NCBI GenBank assembly: GCA_025175895.1
Contig: CM046000.1
Location: 35,376,720-35,440,719, forward strand
Reading direction: 5' to 3'
From: Wurfbainia villosa
Taxonomy: Eukaryota > Streptophyta > Magnoliopsida > Zingiberales > Zingiberaceae
DNA: 64,000 nt
Position numbers and translations under genes: made by a program. The notes beneath the pieces are model-generated. The model had not been told where the DNA came from and did no database searches. It was given only the letters and a program-made list of their open reading frames with translations. Shown here piece by piece: positions 21,348 through 33,961 of the stretch (the stretch's first letter is position 1; each line of letters starts with the position of its first letter).

Positions 21348-22684
21348 ATGTGTGGCAATCCGTTTAAGTTAGGTAAACATTTGATAAAAATATTAAGGTA
21401 TGAAAGCATGTACTTAAACATGATTATCAACTCTCCCCCTTAATACATGAAACTCCCCCTAAATGCATTCCCCCTTACTTAAACATATGTATTTCTCCCC
21501 CTTTGACACCATCAAAAATATTAAACAAGGTTTATATAAGCATGACATCAATTCTAGGGAACAACATTTACTAAAACATGCCTTAAATATGATAAAAGAA
21601 AGTTATTGGGCATGTTATCAGTCGATCAGTCGACTGGTTCAGACTACCAGTCGACTGACACCCTGATTTCGGATTTTTCTGATTTTTAGGGTGAATTTCA
21701 GAAATGCATTAAAAATTCTACAAAATTAAAAAAATCATGAAATTTGGAGAACACATTTCTTTTAAGGTCCTTTATCAGTGGAAAAAAACAATTTTTCATG
21801 AAAAATCATTATATTTTCGAAAATTTGCCAAAAATCCAAAAGCTTTTAAAACAACTAGGTTTTTGATCAAGTTAATATCAATTTTAACACCTAGTTTTGC
21901 TTTGGATTGTTTCAAAATATAAACACATAGATTTTAAAGTAAGAAATTATTTTGAAAATATATGAAATATCCAACCATGATCTTTGGGCAATATGTCTAT
22001 GAATTAAACATAAGCCTTCCCCATGATTGGTCTATTATTGCTATTTTGATACTTTAAATGACCATCTAAATGCCATAGGCATTAGTGGACCATTAGTATC
22101 ATCCTATCATCTCACTCATGCTAAGTTTTCAATCAAGGTAGCCTATAGTGAGTGTGAGATGTTCCTAAAGATATTTGTATATACTTAACCATTAATTTTA
22201 TGCAATTCTATACAAGGTTAAGTATCATCCTAACAACCCACATGATCATAAAGATATATATGAATTAATTTCATATTATGATCATGAAACAAATGTATTC
22301 ATCAATTTATAATCATGCATTAGGTATAAAGTCATGATAATAAGTCAAATATCACCTAGAGCATAATTTGAACCCTAATACCCATGACTATGTGCCAAAT
22401 ATCAAGATCATAAATCATGATTGCAAACATATATAACAATTACATTAATTATCATGATTTAAGTATTATTATCAATTTATGGGCACATTATCATCACCCA
22501 ACACTATGCTAAAAATGTATAGGTCATAAGTATCACATAACACTAAGTGTTGAGCATGACTTAAACTATTTATGGGTGCATTATCATCACCCAACACTAT
22601 TTCAAAAATTATGTCCCGCCATCCTAAGTCAACCAAAAATATGATATAGGTAAAGTCCATATGGTTGACTATCCTAGGGTTTTC
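21348..22684 (-). other. Non-coding 3' internal region of F
   Basis: Very AT-rich. Contains a repeated block GGGTGATGATAATG (minus strand, at about 22485 and 22575). No protein-coding signal. Confidence 0.65.
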
Positions 22685-24418
22685 CTAACCCTTAAGGATG
22701 GATTTAGGAACCCAAAACAAGTTCTTTCCTATTGGGTTCACTAAAAATTCCTTAGGGATCCATTTTCTAGCTATTGTTTTCTTTTTTTCTTGATCCCTAG
22801 CAATTAAACATTTATAGGCCTTTTCATTTTTATTTCCCTTATATCCTAGGCCTTTCTTATTGAAGCTTGCTCTTTGGCTCCCTATGATCATGTTAAGGGT
22901 GTTGGAGCCTATTGTAAATTTTTTTAGGGCCTTGGTCAAGTGGTCTACCTTTTCTCTCAAAACCCTATTTTCCTCTATGCATGCATCATTAACATCAAAT
23001 GGCATATAAAGATCATGTGAGCATGCATCATCATGACTAGAAGAAATATTATCATTAATAGTTAAGCATGCTTTTTCTAATTTTTCTTCTAAGTCCTTAA
23101 TTTGATCTAGCATGCCTTTGTTCTTCTTTTTAGCCCTAAATAAATCCTTAGTAAGGCTAGATATCATGGAAACTATTTTCTTGGGTGAGAGATTCATTAC
23201 CATAGTCTCCATGTCTTCTTCTTCTTCGGATGAGGATGGTGAAGAAGCTCCCCCTTCACTAGAGCTCTCCTCACTTGAGCTTGATCTTTCTTGTTCGGAG
23301 GAGGGGGTGTTGTCTAGGTCATCAAATGCCATTAGTGCCAAATTTGTGACAATATCATTTTCTTCTTCCGATGATGATGAGGAGGAGGAAGGGTCATCCC
23401 AAGTTCTTGCTTTTAGTGCCTTGGCCTTCCCCTTTTCTTTGGCCTTCTTCTCTTCTTCCTTCTTCTTGCTTCCCTTTTTCTTCTTTTCTTCTTTCTTTCT
23501 CCTCTCTTCTTTGCTCTTGTTTAGGAGGGGACAATTATCCCTTATGTGTCCCTCTCCTTGGCAATTGTAGCAAATTACCTTCCCCCTTGGTCTTCTCCTC
23601 CTATCATTAGATTTATTAAATTTAAAATTTTTCAAAGCACGCCTTACCTTCCTTACCATATAAGCTTCTTCCATGCTATCCATGGAGGAGGAGGAGGTTG
23701 CTTCATCGGAGGAGGAAGGAGTCTCCATCTTCTTCTTCTTCCCCTTGTTGGCCAATAGTGCCACTCCTCTTGATGGCTTGATACTTGGTTCTTCACTTAT
23801 ACCCTCAAGCCATGTTTCATGTAGCTCCATGGTGGAAAAGAACTCTTCAAAGGTGCTCACTTCTAGGTTCTTCGACATGTAGAAGGAGTCCACCATTGAG
23901 CTCTATTTCGATGACCGGGGAAAGACATCGATTGCTTTCATGAGCATATCCCGGTTCGAAAGTCTTTCTCCTACACTTGTTAGCCCAATTAAAATTTACT
24001 TAAATTGAGAGTGTAGTGAGGTTACCTTTTCTCCCTTTTCAAGTTTGATATTCGTTAGTTGGGAGCGGAGGAGGTCTCTCCTTGCAAGCTTGGACTCCGA
24101 GGTACCTTCATGAAGCTCTACTAGCTTCTCCCACATCTCCTTGGCACTTGCACACTCCCCTATCCGATTCACTTCTTGTTGGGGGTGTATGTTGTAAAGG
24201 TGATGTTTAGCTTTTGAGTTTGCCAAGTACTCTTCTCTTTGCCTCTTATTCCACCTTGATTTCTCCAATGGCTCCCCTTCTTCATTCCTAGGCATCTCGA
24301 AACCATTTTCTATAGTTAATAGAATTTCGAAGTCGGTTTCGAAAAATACCTCTATTCTCTTCTTCCACCAAGCGAATTCCCCCTCGAACTTCAGTGGATG
24401 AATATTAGAGCCGGCCAT
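22685..24418 (-). pseudogene. gag: Gag of element F, two nonsense codons
   Basis: Starts MAGSNIHPLKFEGEFAWW at 24418, as in G. The first 140 residues end at TAA (23998-23996); the same frame continues to a TAG near 23903 and then a 403-codon open part to 22685. N-terminal UBN2-like fold with conserved REEYLANSKAKHHLYN and LEKGEKVTSLHSQFK, then one CCHC knuckle (Cys109, Cys112, His117, Cys122 of the last part), a long Lys/Glu run, acidic Ser clusters and a C-terminus ending NLFWVPKSILKG. The WVPK ending is shared with the other gag-only copies although the zinc-knuckle number differs. No pol. Confidence 0.85.
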
Positions 24419-24467
24419 CTCTTGATGAAGTTCTTGTTGTGGCAGTTAGTCCTCGACAAGCGACTTG

Positions 24468-24479
24468 GCTCTGATACCA
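24468..24479 (-). other. Primer-binding site of F
   Basis: TGGTATCAGAGC on the minus strand; full match. The neighbouring LTR end has CCCTATA instead of CCCTACA, one C-to-T change. Confidence 0.88.
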
Positions 24480-24481
24480 CT

Positions 24482-25682
24482 TATAGGGTCGATGTTGGCC
24501 AGCTAGAGGGGGGTGAATATCCTAATACGCGTATGGTGGAATTTTCTCGTTGATTGCTCGTCTACAAATTCGTTAGCGCAAGTGAAAGTATAAAAAATAA
24601 AAATAAAGCAATAACAAGAATACAAATGCTAACAAAAAGTCGTAACGTGGTTCATGACCCTTGCTGCTAGTCCACGACCCGATTCATCCACGGTGAATCA
24701 CTCCACAAGCTTTCACTATTCTCTCCTTTGCACCAAGCTAGGTGGAGGTAACCTCTTTACAAGAATTCACTCTTCTTACAATGGAATGAGAATTAACACA
24801 AGTAGAAGAGTGGAAAATCCTTAGAGTACTTTGGGAGATGTTATGAATTGAAGCATTAGGCCCCTAAAGCCCCTCACCTCTTCTTTTTATAAAAGAAGAG
24901 GGGTTCTTCCCATTAACATAAGACCAGTCGACTGATGCCCCGCTTAGTCGATTGATCCCATAGCCGTTGCCCAATAACGGCTTCTTCCACGCTGGATTCC
25001 ATCCAACAGCTCCCACATCAGTTGACTGATCTTACCATCAGTCGACTGATGGAGATATCAGTCGAGTGCCGGAAGCGGACACTCCATTCTGTGCCCAAAA
25101 CCCTTGCGACCGATCGATGCCTTCATCACGATCAGGTGGTCTCACAATGATCGCCAATCCATGACAATGATCATTGTTGGCACATGAACCGGACTCGAAC
25201 ACTAGTTGAGTCACAGTCGACTTAGAGTAGTCGACTGGTGTCAGGAAATCCCATCCGACACTTAGCCAATTGGCCAAGTTCCACCTAAGCGTACTACCCC
25301 TTCCCGGGTTACAATCGCTCACTCTCATCCCTTGGAGTCCCTCGCCTTTGAAGTTTTCTTCGTCCAGCCATGTCCCTCAGATGCCCCAAGTGCACGGCTC
25401 TGTAGCGCCATCCTTTGCGTCTTGCCCTGAAGTCTACTTCCTCCAACTTCACTCCAATCTCCTCGTCCGATGGTCCCTCGGATGCTCCAAGCACACGACT
25501 TCCGTAAAGCCATCCTTTACTGACTCAAGGACCGAGTCATGAGAGGTGAAACTCGCCAATCCTCCATGTGTAAATTACTAAGTCCTGCAAGACTCCAACA
25601 CACATATCAAATCCAAACATCCTAACTTAAACCCTTTGCCACACACTTCAAAACCATATCACGGGAAGAGATTGCCCTAACA
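24482..25682 (-). repeat. 5' LTR of element F
   Basis: 1201 bp. TATAAAAAG on the minus strand at 24894-24902 is the likely promoter. Palindrome-rich stretch is 24921-25235 with several sites altered. Confidence 0.9.
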
Positions 25683-26437
25683 TTGAGAGGGGAAGTCACT
25701 GCTTCAGTACCACCGGTACAAGAGGATATACCACAAGTCACTGCACCGCGTGTCACAGAGGATACACATGTAATACCTCATCATAGTGGGAGGGTTGTTA
25801 GACAACCTGATAGATTCATGTTTTTGGGAGAATCTTCTGATTTGATCCTTGGCAAACATGAACCTGATCCCTAGACATATGACGAGGCGATCCAAGATAA
25901 AGATGTGGTATCTTGGCAAAGTGCGATGAATTCTGAGATAGAATCTATGGATTCAAATCAAGCCTGGGAGCTAATAGAACCACCCAATGATGTAAAAGCC
26001 ATTGGATGAAAGTGGATCTACAAAAGAAAGAGAGGAATAGACAGAAAGGTTGAGACCTTCAAAGCGAGGCTTATTGCAAAGGGGTATACTCAGAAAGAGG
26101 GCATCGATTATGAGGAGACCTTTTCACCTGTAGCTATGCTTAAGTCTATCCGGATTCTCTTATGTATTGCTGCTCATATGGATTATGAGGTGTGGTAGAT
26201 GAATGTCAAGACAACTTTCCTTAATGGAAGTCTTGAGGAAAACATTTATATGAAGCAACCAGAGAGATTCATTGCAAAGGGCAAAGAGCATCTTGTGTGC
26301 AAGCTTAATTGGTCCATTTTAGATTGAAGAAACCTTCGAGGTCTTGAAATATCCGCTTTGATGAGGTAATCCAGTCTTATGGATTTATTCAAAGTCTGGA
26401 TGAGTCTTGTGTATACAAGAGATATGACGGAAACGTA
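25683..26437 (+). pseudogene. pol: Spacer and N-terminal reverse transcriptase of B
   Basis: Continues the pol of B after F. Begins with the integrase-RT spacer (VRQPDRFMFLGESSD) and enters RT (KWIYKRKRGID, GYTQKEGIDYEETFSPV). Several stops interrupt it, for example TAG about 25872 (TGG in relatives), TGA about 26007 and TAG about 26196. The first RT catalytic motif, MDVKT in B2, reads MNVKT here, so the metal-binding Asp is Asn. A frameshift near 26320 moves to the frame used downstream. Confidence 0.82.
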
Positions 26438-27163
26438 GTGGTATTTTTTGTACTATACGTAGATGACATTTTATTAATTGACAACAATGTCAAGGTGTTA
26501 TCAGACGTAAGGGTATGGTTGTCCAAACAATTTGATATGAAGGACTTGGGAGAAGTGGGACACATCCTTGGGATCAAGGTTATAAGGGATCGCAAGAAAA
26601 GGATGTTGTGCTTATCTCAAGCTTCATACATAGACACCATTATGGATCGTTTTAGCATGCAAAACTCCAAGAAAGGTTTTCTACCTTTCAGGCATGGAGT
26701 TCGTTTATCTAAGGAGATGTGTCCTAGAATATCTAAGGAGATAGAGGAGATGAAGGTGGTTCCTTATGCTTCGGCAGTAGGAAGCCTCATGTATGCTATG
26801 CTATGTACGAGACCGGATATCTGCTTTGCCGTTGGCATGGTTAGCAGATATCAGAGTAATCCAAGACAGGGACATTGGACTGCGGTAAAACATATATTAA
26901 AGTATCTGAGAAGGACTAGGGATTATATACTAGTTTACCAGACAGATCAATTACTCTCTGTGGGTTACACAGATTCTGACTTCCAATCAGATAGGGATAA
27001 CAATAAGTCTACCTCAGGTTTTGTGTTTACTTTGGGAGGTGGAGCCATTGTATGGAGGAGTGTCAAGCAGAAATGCGTGGCGGACTCTACCATGGAAGCT
27101 GAGTATGTGGCAGCCTCTGAGGCGGCCAAAGAAGTTGTGTGGCTCAGGAACTTGTGGACTTAG
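26438..27163 (+). pseudogene. pol: Reverse transcriptase C-terminal half and RNase H of B
   Basis: Open for 241 codons. YVDDILL, with both catalytic aspartates, lies at residues 7-13. Then come connection-domain residues (KQFDMKDLGEVGHILGIKV, GSLMYAMLCTRPDIC) and RNase H motifs YTDSDFQSD and STMEAEYVAASEAAKE. The frame ends at 27163 in TAG after a small deletion. Copia polymerase identity is secure. Confidence 0.88.
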
Positions 27164-27432
27164 ATGTGATTTCTGATTTGCCCAGAACTATCACAATTTA
27201 TTGTGATAATAGTGGTGCAGTTGCAAACTCGAAGGAACCACAGGCCCATAAGGCAAGTAAACACATAGAGAGCAAGTACCACCTGATACTAGAAATTATA
27301 AAGTGAGGAGAAGTTGCTGTGACCAAGATTGCATCAGAGGATAACCTGGCAGATCCTTTCACTACGGCCCTTCCAGCGAGAGCTTTTGATAGGCATGTGG
27401 AGGGAATGAGAATCAGATGTATGGCAGTATGA
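27164..27432 (+). pseudogene. pol: RNase H C-terminal tail of B
   Basis: Out of frame with the previous part. Contains ITIYCDNSGAVANS with the last RNase H Asp and ASEDNLADPFT near the polyprotein end, closing at MAV-stop (about 27432). One internal TGA (KRG to K-stop) lies near 27303. Confidence 0.8.
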
Positions 27433-27454
27433 GGACAACATAGTCTTTTAGTTT

Positions 27455-27465
27455 AAGTGGGAGAT
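27455..27465 (+). other. Polypurine tract of B
   Basis: AAGTGGGAGAT abutting the 3' LTR. Confidence 0.85.
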
Positions 27466-28367
27466 TGTTGGGATGTATACTGAAAAGTCTATCTTTTATA
27501 TGAACATTTTTATTTTTGAAATAAGAATCACATGATCATTGTTTACATATTTATGGTTATTCATATTGTCTAATACATTACATTGTAGATAACATGGTGT
27601 GTAGTGTCACTTGGGAGATCTTGTTATCAGTTCCTTGTAGAGTATAAGAAGAGGCTCACAACCGAGATGGTTATGGACAAACCATTGGAATGGTTGTAGT
27701 GTGAATTGGTATTGGTTTGTCTTGACCATTGAATTACACTAGTACACTTTGTGTGTATTGAGCAGGACCGACTTAGAGGTGATTCGATTTATTGCTGACT
27801 ACATAATTGAATCGGACCTCGGATATTATGTCATACATGCTCTTAATCCCGATATAATAACGGGCACATATACTTAGTATTTATTTATTTGATTTACCAA
27901 TGGGCGAGATTTTTAGAGTAAATCGATAGGCTCGGTAAGTTGGGAAATGATATTATTTATATGGTGTGCCGTTGATTATAGGAGGAAACCGTGTCCTATA
28001 TATTAGGATGATGATGTCCCCTTGAGGAGATCATAAGGTTCATCATGTAAACCCTGCAGGTGGACTTGGTCCGACATGATGATAAGGTTGAGTGGTACCA
28101 CTCATGGAGTTAGATGTTAATTAATTAATTATCAGTAAATTAATTAATTAACGGACATTCGAGATCTTAAACACGGGGAGATAAATGTACAAATAATATA
28201 TGGAGCCCATATTAACTTATGGGGGTTGGTGAGGTAGATCAATGATAATCCTCTAGTGGAATGGATTATCATTAATGGATCGGACTTTATGTGAGCTTGA
28301 TCCATTGGGTGGCCAAGATCCAACTCCTCCTCATGGTCCATATTGTAGCCTATTAAAACCGTCAAGG
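27466..28367 (+). repeat. 3' LTR of B, part 1
   Basis: First 902 bp of the 3' LTR, up to the CAAGG where B2 is inserted. Part 2 is at 50826-51828. Confidence 0.9.
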
Positions 28368-29259
28368 TGTTGGGATGTATACTGAAAAGTCTATCTTTTG
28401 TATGAACATCTTTATTTTGAAATAAGAATCACATGATCATTGTTTGTATTTTTATGGTTATACAATATTGTCTAATACATTACATTGTAGATAACACGGT
28501 GTGTGGTGTCACACGAGAGATCATGTTATTGGCTCCTTGTAAAGTATAAGTAAAGGCTCACAACCGAGATGGCTTTGGACAAACCATCGGAATGGTTGTA
28601 GTGTGATTTTGTATTGGTTTGTCTTGACCATAGAATCACACTAGTGCACTTTGTGTGTATTGAGCAAGACCGACTTAGAGGTGATTCGATTTATTGCTGA
28701 CTACATAATCGAATCGCACCTCAAATATTATTTTGTACATGCTCTTAATCCCGATATAATAACGGGCACATATACTTAGTATTCATCTCTTTGATTTACC
28801 AATGGGCGAGATTTATAGATTAAATCGATAGGCTCGGTAAGTTGGGAAATGATATTATTTATATGGTGTGCCATTGATTATAGGAGGAAACCGTGTCCTA
28901 TATATTAGGATGATGATGTCCCCTTGAGGAGCTCATAAGGTTCATCATGTAAACCCTGCAGGTGGACTTGGTCCGTCATGATGAAAAGGTTGAGTGATAC
29001 TACTCATGGAGTTAGATGTTGATTAATTAATGGTAAGTAAATGAATTAATCGACGAACATTCGAGATCTTAAACATGGGGAGAAAATGTACAAATAATAT
29101 ATAGAGCCCATATTATCTTATGGGGGTTGGTGAGGTAGATCAATGATAATCCTTTAGTGGATTGGATTATCATTAGTGGATCAGACTTTATGTGGGCTTG
29201 ATCCACGGGTGACCGAGATCCAACTCCTCCTCATGGTCCCTAATGTAGCCTATTAACAC
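28368..29259 (+). repeat. 5' LTR of B2, part 1
   Basis: Starts TGTTGGGATGTATACTG; runs to the AACAC target of D. The intact sequence at this point is seen in its own 3' LTR near 49808. Confidence 0.9.
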
Positions 29260-30625
29260 TGTAGGATATTTGACGCCGCTAGAGGGGGGTGAATAGCGGT
29301 TGACCGTTCGTAGATGGAATTCGATCGCGTGTTCGTCTCTACAATTTTGTTAGTGCGCAGCGGAAATAGATATGATACAATAACTAAATACGCAAACACA
29401 AGTATGTAACGTGGTTCAGAACCGCACGGTTCCTACTCCACGGATCGAGCTCTACAAGCTCTAGTGATGCACATGCAACCACTAATAAACACTCCTTCTC
29501 GGAACAATCCGGAGGTGGAGAAATCTCGTACAATAATGATTACAACAATAATCAAAGAGATACAAGCAAATACGATAATGAAATACAAATGCAAGTAAAG
29601 GAAAAACACTTTACAAAAGCTTTTGATTGCTTGATATTTGATTGCCTTGAACTAGCTTTGAAGGACTGGAAAGCACCAACTTCACCCTTCAATTTCGCCC
29701 AAGAAAATCGCTATCTTTTCCTCCATCACGAGCTCCTTTTATAGCTTCAACCTGTGCTGGAAAAGGTCGATCAGTCGACTGCTCGGGACCATCAGTCGAC
29801 TGATCACACTGTTGCTGTGAGACAACGGTGTAATCCACGCTGGAAAAATCCAACGGCTAGGACATCAGTCGACTGATCATGAGCATCAGTCGACTGATGA
29901 GCCATCACTCGACTGCTCGTCGCAGTGGTCGAGTGAGACTCCATTTTGTGGCCGAAAATTCGAGCACCCGGATCGATCACACGATCACGATCAGCTTGCT
30001 ATCGATCGCTGCCCACCTCTAGTCAAACCCTAGTTGACTCGGTCCAGTCGACTGCCACATGGCACCAGTCGACTGGCACACCTCAAACATGAGGTTTTAG
30101 CCCAAGTATGGTGCCCCCATACTTGCTTGACCACCCTTAGCCTAGACCTAAACCTTCTAGCCACCTCCATCAGCCTCACGCCTCTCGGATCCCTCCAAGT
30201 CATCCATGAATTGTTCATCCATCGCGTTAGCCTTCAGGTGCTTCCATCGGCTATGTCATGCTAACGGTGTCGACACTGCCAAGGCACATTGGACTTACGC
30301 CGCCAAGACTCCGCTTGGACTTTACGCCGCCAATATCAAACCCCTGTGACTTCTCATGCCAAGTCTCAAGCTTGGACTTTCCCTTTCCAACCCATGTTGG
30401 ACTTTTACATTGCCAAGACCCATGCTTGGACTTTTCATGCCAAGTACTCAAGACTTGGACTTTAGCAAATGCCAAGTGTTCCACTTGGACTTTCCATGCC
30501 AAGTACCCATGACTTGGACTTTACCATGACAATTACATTGTCATATGTTTTTGTGAAACATCAAAACATCACTCGAGTCAAACTCGAGTCCTAGTCAATC
30601 GTGACCTGAGCCGATTGCACCAACA
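29260..30625 (-). repeat. 3' LTR of element D
   Basis: 1366 bp. In element sense it starts TGTTGGTGCAATCGG and ends CAAATATCCTACA. Hairpin array at 30280-30530, palindrome-rich part 29770-30080. The first 64 bp are duplicated next door (30637-30700). Confidence 0.9.
29770..30080 (-). repeat. CAGTCGACTG palindrome cluster (D 3' LTR)
   Basis: Six or more copies around 29773-29920 and two near 30043-30070; the part 29965-30015 reads GATCG-like. The 5' LTR is altered over nearly the whole block (37180-37350). Confidence 0.75.
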
Positions 30626-30713
30626 ATCTCCCCCTTCAAAACATCACTCGAGTCAAACTCGAGTCCTGGTCAATCGTGACCTGGGCCGATTGCATCAACA
30701 ATCTCCCCCTTTT
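30562..30713 (-). repeat. 75-bp tandem duplication across the polypurine tract/LTR junction of D
   Basis: The first 64 bp of the LTR (30562-30625) plus the 11-bp tract ATCTCCCCCTT (30626-30636) are followed by a second copy of the 64 bp (30637-30700) and a second, longer tract (30701-30713). Copies differ at a few bases. Confidence 0.85.
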
Positions 30714-32386
30714 AGATGTTTGACAAAAACCAAACCATTTGAGTTAGACCGCTAACTCAAGTCTCTTACCAATTATTCCAAATTGGTAATCCCAAATATT
30801 TTCCCAAACATATTCTCCCCCTTTTTGACATACATCAAAAGGTTATCTCTCCAAGGAGGTCAATGTCTCATGGCCCAATGAGATCTTACAATCTCCACCT
30901 TGGTTTAAAAATACCTAGGATGTCTACCATCTTCTTAGTGATAAGTCCCATATCACTCAAGAGAGGCAATCCTATACACTCTCCCAATTTCCAAATTGGG
31001 TTTCTAAAAATCCATCAATTTTCCTAATTGATAATATTTTCCCCTTCAAGAAGAAAGAAAAAACACATCCATCACTCCAAGATGGATACCTCTCCCTAAA
31101 GGCTTGCTCCCCCTTGACCATTGCACCAACAATGTCCTTGGGAAGTCCCTAAGCCAATAGGAACTCTAAACCATCAAAATTAAGGTTAGAAATTAAACAT
31201 TGAACTTCCCAACACCTTAAAATTGATACAAACCCTAAATACCTCTCCTAATCCATATCCAATGGATTTTTCACCCTTCATCATGCTTCCCAAAGCATAT
31301 CCTAGGGTTAAGAGTGGTTAGGGACCTTAACCGCAGCTGAAATCGGGTTAAACAACTTTGGTTACCCCGAAATCAGGCTATCACGACTGTTACCTACTAC
31401 GATCCGATGTGTCCATCACCGACCACACGGCAATAGCGAGTGATACTGCTACGCAGATAGTCCAATTGAAATTCATAAGTAATTCTACGTAAATCAAAAA
31501 ATCACGAAACTTGATACGTATATTACTTATCACACATACAATCAGTGAAAAATTTTGGAAAAATATTTTTACCATTGAAATAGGAGATTGATACAAAGTT
31601 CAAAAACTATTAAAACTTTAAAGTTTTTGATCCACTTTGTATCAACTTCTACAATGATGATGGCTATCAAAAGATAGATTTCACCAAGGTTTTCTAAATT
31701 GATTTTAAAATGTTTTTGAAAACCTATTTTGAACCATGGTTTATTGGCTAAATATACATAACTTGTATATTAGATTTTCTTATGATTCTTGGTGATAATT
31801 AAAATAAGTTTGAGTTCATCTAGATGCACTACCTATGCACCTTGAACCTAACTTATTATCCTAACATCTCACATGTATCTAGGGTGTATAAATACACATA
31901 CATGTCAATGTGATGTGAGATGTGGGTTTTGATTCATTTTATCTAGGGTTTCATGCATTTCCTAGGCAACCCTACTTGATTCCCTTATAAATGAGACTTC
32001 AAGTCATGCCATTTTTCTTAAATCAATTTTCAATCAAATTAGTGCAAGAAATGATCATGGCATAGTGATAGCAAAATAAAAACATGACCAATGATCATGA
32101 TGTCATGGCATATGATGAAATTTAAAAACACATGACATTTAAAGTAATCACAACCAATGACATGACATGTTATATAATAAGATGAAATTTCATGTCATGT
32201 CATGATATAGCAATTTTCATAAACAAATACATTAATACAAATACACACTCAAACACACATGATTTTCACAAACAGAAATTTCATTCAATTTAAAAGGATT
32301 TCAGTTTTTACATTCAAAATGGAGATTTGATATACTCAATCTCACTACAAAACTGAGAAACAAAAAAAATCTAACATCCTCTAAAT
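30714..32386 (-). other. Non-coding 3' internal region of D
   Basis: AT-rich and similar to 3' internal regions of C and E (GATTGATACAAAGT, TACGTAT blocks). No reading frame kept. Confidence 0.65.
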
Positions 32387-33674
32387 CTAGTCGTCTGCAG
32401 GAGGTGGCGGTGGAGGAGGCTGCTGGCTCAAAGTCCAAGCCCGCATCATCTCATACATATCGAGCTGACGCTGCTCGATACGACTCTGGGACTCTGTAAT
32501 CTGCATGTATCGCTCCTCCATCCGACCAAGACATGCGCCCATGGATGCTTGGCCTACTAAGAGCTCTGTCAGTCTAGAGTCGACTGCCCGCTGATAGTCT
32601 GGAATCGGACTCACCGCCAAGACGATCCGATGGACTCCATCGATGTGCATCTGGCGGTGATCCTCCTCTTCAGCGGCGTCTACATCCTCATAGTCCTCTG
32701 CCGCATCTCTGGGTACCAGAGGAGGCTCTCTGCGTGCCCTGGGTGGTGGTTGAGGTGCCAACTCCATCTGTCCAGGCCCCATCCGCAGCTTTGCTAATGA
32801 GAAGTTACGAATCGATATGCAGTCGTACACCTCAGAGAGCGCTCTCAGAGAACCCCTGTGAATGTTGATGCCTACTGACTCTAGCCATGCTGTGATAATA
32901 TGACCATATGGCATATGCACTTTCCCTTGTACAGGGGAAATGAAATGCACTATGCAATGAAACATGTTTAGGGCAAAGTTTATGTCTAACTTATTACGCA
33001 TGGTGTATAGTAGAAAGAGATGGTGAGGCCGAATCTTGGCCAGACCCCGAGTGACGATAGGAAGAAAACACCCAACAATGACTTTGTAGAGTACATTGTC
33101 AGGTGCAGATAACTCACTAATAGGGAATAAATTCTGGGCCGGTGGACGAGGATGACCAAAAATATGCTCATGCATGGAGTCTCAAGAAATATGGTCAAAT
33201 GGCTCGGGTAAAGGAGCATCAAAGGTGGGGTAAAAGATGAAAGTGTCATCCGAGGGCTTACACTCGAGAAACTCCTGCAGTATCGCAGGAGTGAACTCTA
33301 AATTGCGTTTTGCAACGCGAGTAGTGTAGGTAGGGCCATCGTCTACCTTCTTTAGGTTCTGATAAAACTCCTTAAGGAGGTCATCGTTAATGGGATGTGT
33401 GCATAAGACAATTTTCATGAGATGATAGTATGCAAATAAGTCCATGACATCACTACAGTAGCGATTGAAAAAGTCCCTATCGATGTACCTAACCAACATA
33501 GGTTGGTATAATCGAGATTCACCCTCGGGTGGATCATTCCTACGGGCTCTCCTATTATGAATGCAATGTAATGATATGACATGCAAGGACAACAATACAT
33601 GATTAGATAAAAATAAATTACAATGGAAAAGAAAATTAGGGTTTTGGGTAAGAAAATTTTTACTTAGGTGCCAT
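32387..33674 (-). pseudogene. Element-borne gene resembling PF20167 'putative plant transposon protein', two exons, one nonsense codon
   Basis: Function unknown in the family. Exon 1 is ATG at 33674 to 33664 (MAPK); a 112-base GT-AG intron (33663-33552) joins it to exon 2 (33551-32387), giving MAPKRARRNDPPEG at the start. Without splicing the ATG frame meets a stop at once. The product would be 391 codons with one in-frame TGA at codon 127 (33184-33182). Features fit the family: EFYQNL, FTPAILQEFL, a later FPISELSAPDNVLYKVIVGCFLP and HHLFLLYTM segment, then a Pro/Arg and acidic linker, a probable coiled coil (RLTELLVGQASMGACLGRMEE) and a poly-Pro end. A TATA box and 5' leader lie just upstream. 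A, C and E lack it. The intron is predicted, not proven. Confidence 0.72.
33552..33663 (-). other. Predicted intron in the D-borne gene
   Basis: GTAAAAATTTTC...CATAATAG in minus-strand sense, 112 bases, T-rich before AG. Splicing joins AA to G and keeps the frame (AAG AGA GCC). It lies in the sense direction of element D. Confidence 0.65.
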
Positions 33675-33936
33675 TTAGAGGTGTGACGAGGGGATGCTCG
33701 GATATTGCTGAGGGGGTCACCGAAAAGTTCGCCGGAGGACTCAGACGCCGGAACCCTAATCGGAAACAGGGAAACAAACCCTAGAACGAGTGAACTAAGG
33801 CTTGAGATAAGTGAAAAACACAAGAAGAGAGGCTTAGCTATCAAACCTAAAAGCTTGGGCGGCTGGCACGGTCGGAAAGACTAGTCGGAGAAGAGGATGG
33901 CGATCGGAGAGGAAAACGAAAGAGCTTCGCATGAGG

Positions 33937-33961
33937 ACGCCGAACCCTAGCGGTTCGGCGT
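33937..33961 (-). promoter_or_regulatory. 10-bp inverted repeat next to the internal TATA box
   Basis: Perfect arms ACGCCGAACC/GGTTCGGCGT with a five-base loop CTAGC, directly downstream of the TATA box in gene sense. It would be in or at the start of the 5' leader. Confidence 0.6.

Larger units (their letters stand above)
20128..25682 (-). mobile_element. Element F: gag-only LTR retrotransposon, second subfamily
   Basis: Reverse orientation. In element sense it runs TGTTAGGGCAATCTC...CCCTACA. The flanking pentamers are TAAAG (20123-20127) and TTGAG (25683-25687), a weak three-of-five match, but the joined flanks restore the pol frame of B. LTRs are about 1.2 kb. Gag only, with a single zinc knuckle. 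Closest relative is G. Confidence 0.88.

Noticed and set aside
23112..23570. Plus-strand Ser/Phe-rich frames opposite the F gag
   Set aside because: Antisense shadows of the Lys/Glu/Ser-rich gag; low complexity.
33675..33844. Longer N-terminus for the D-borne protein from an upstream ATG at 33844
   Set aside because: It would translate the leader and intron; the spliced MAPKRARR start fits the family better and the intron has proper ends.
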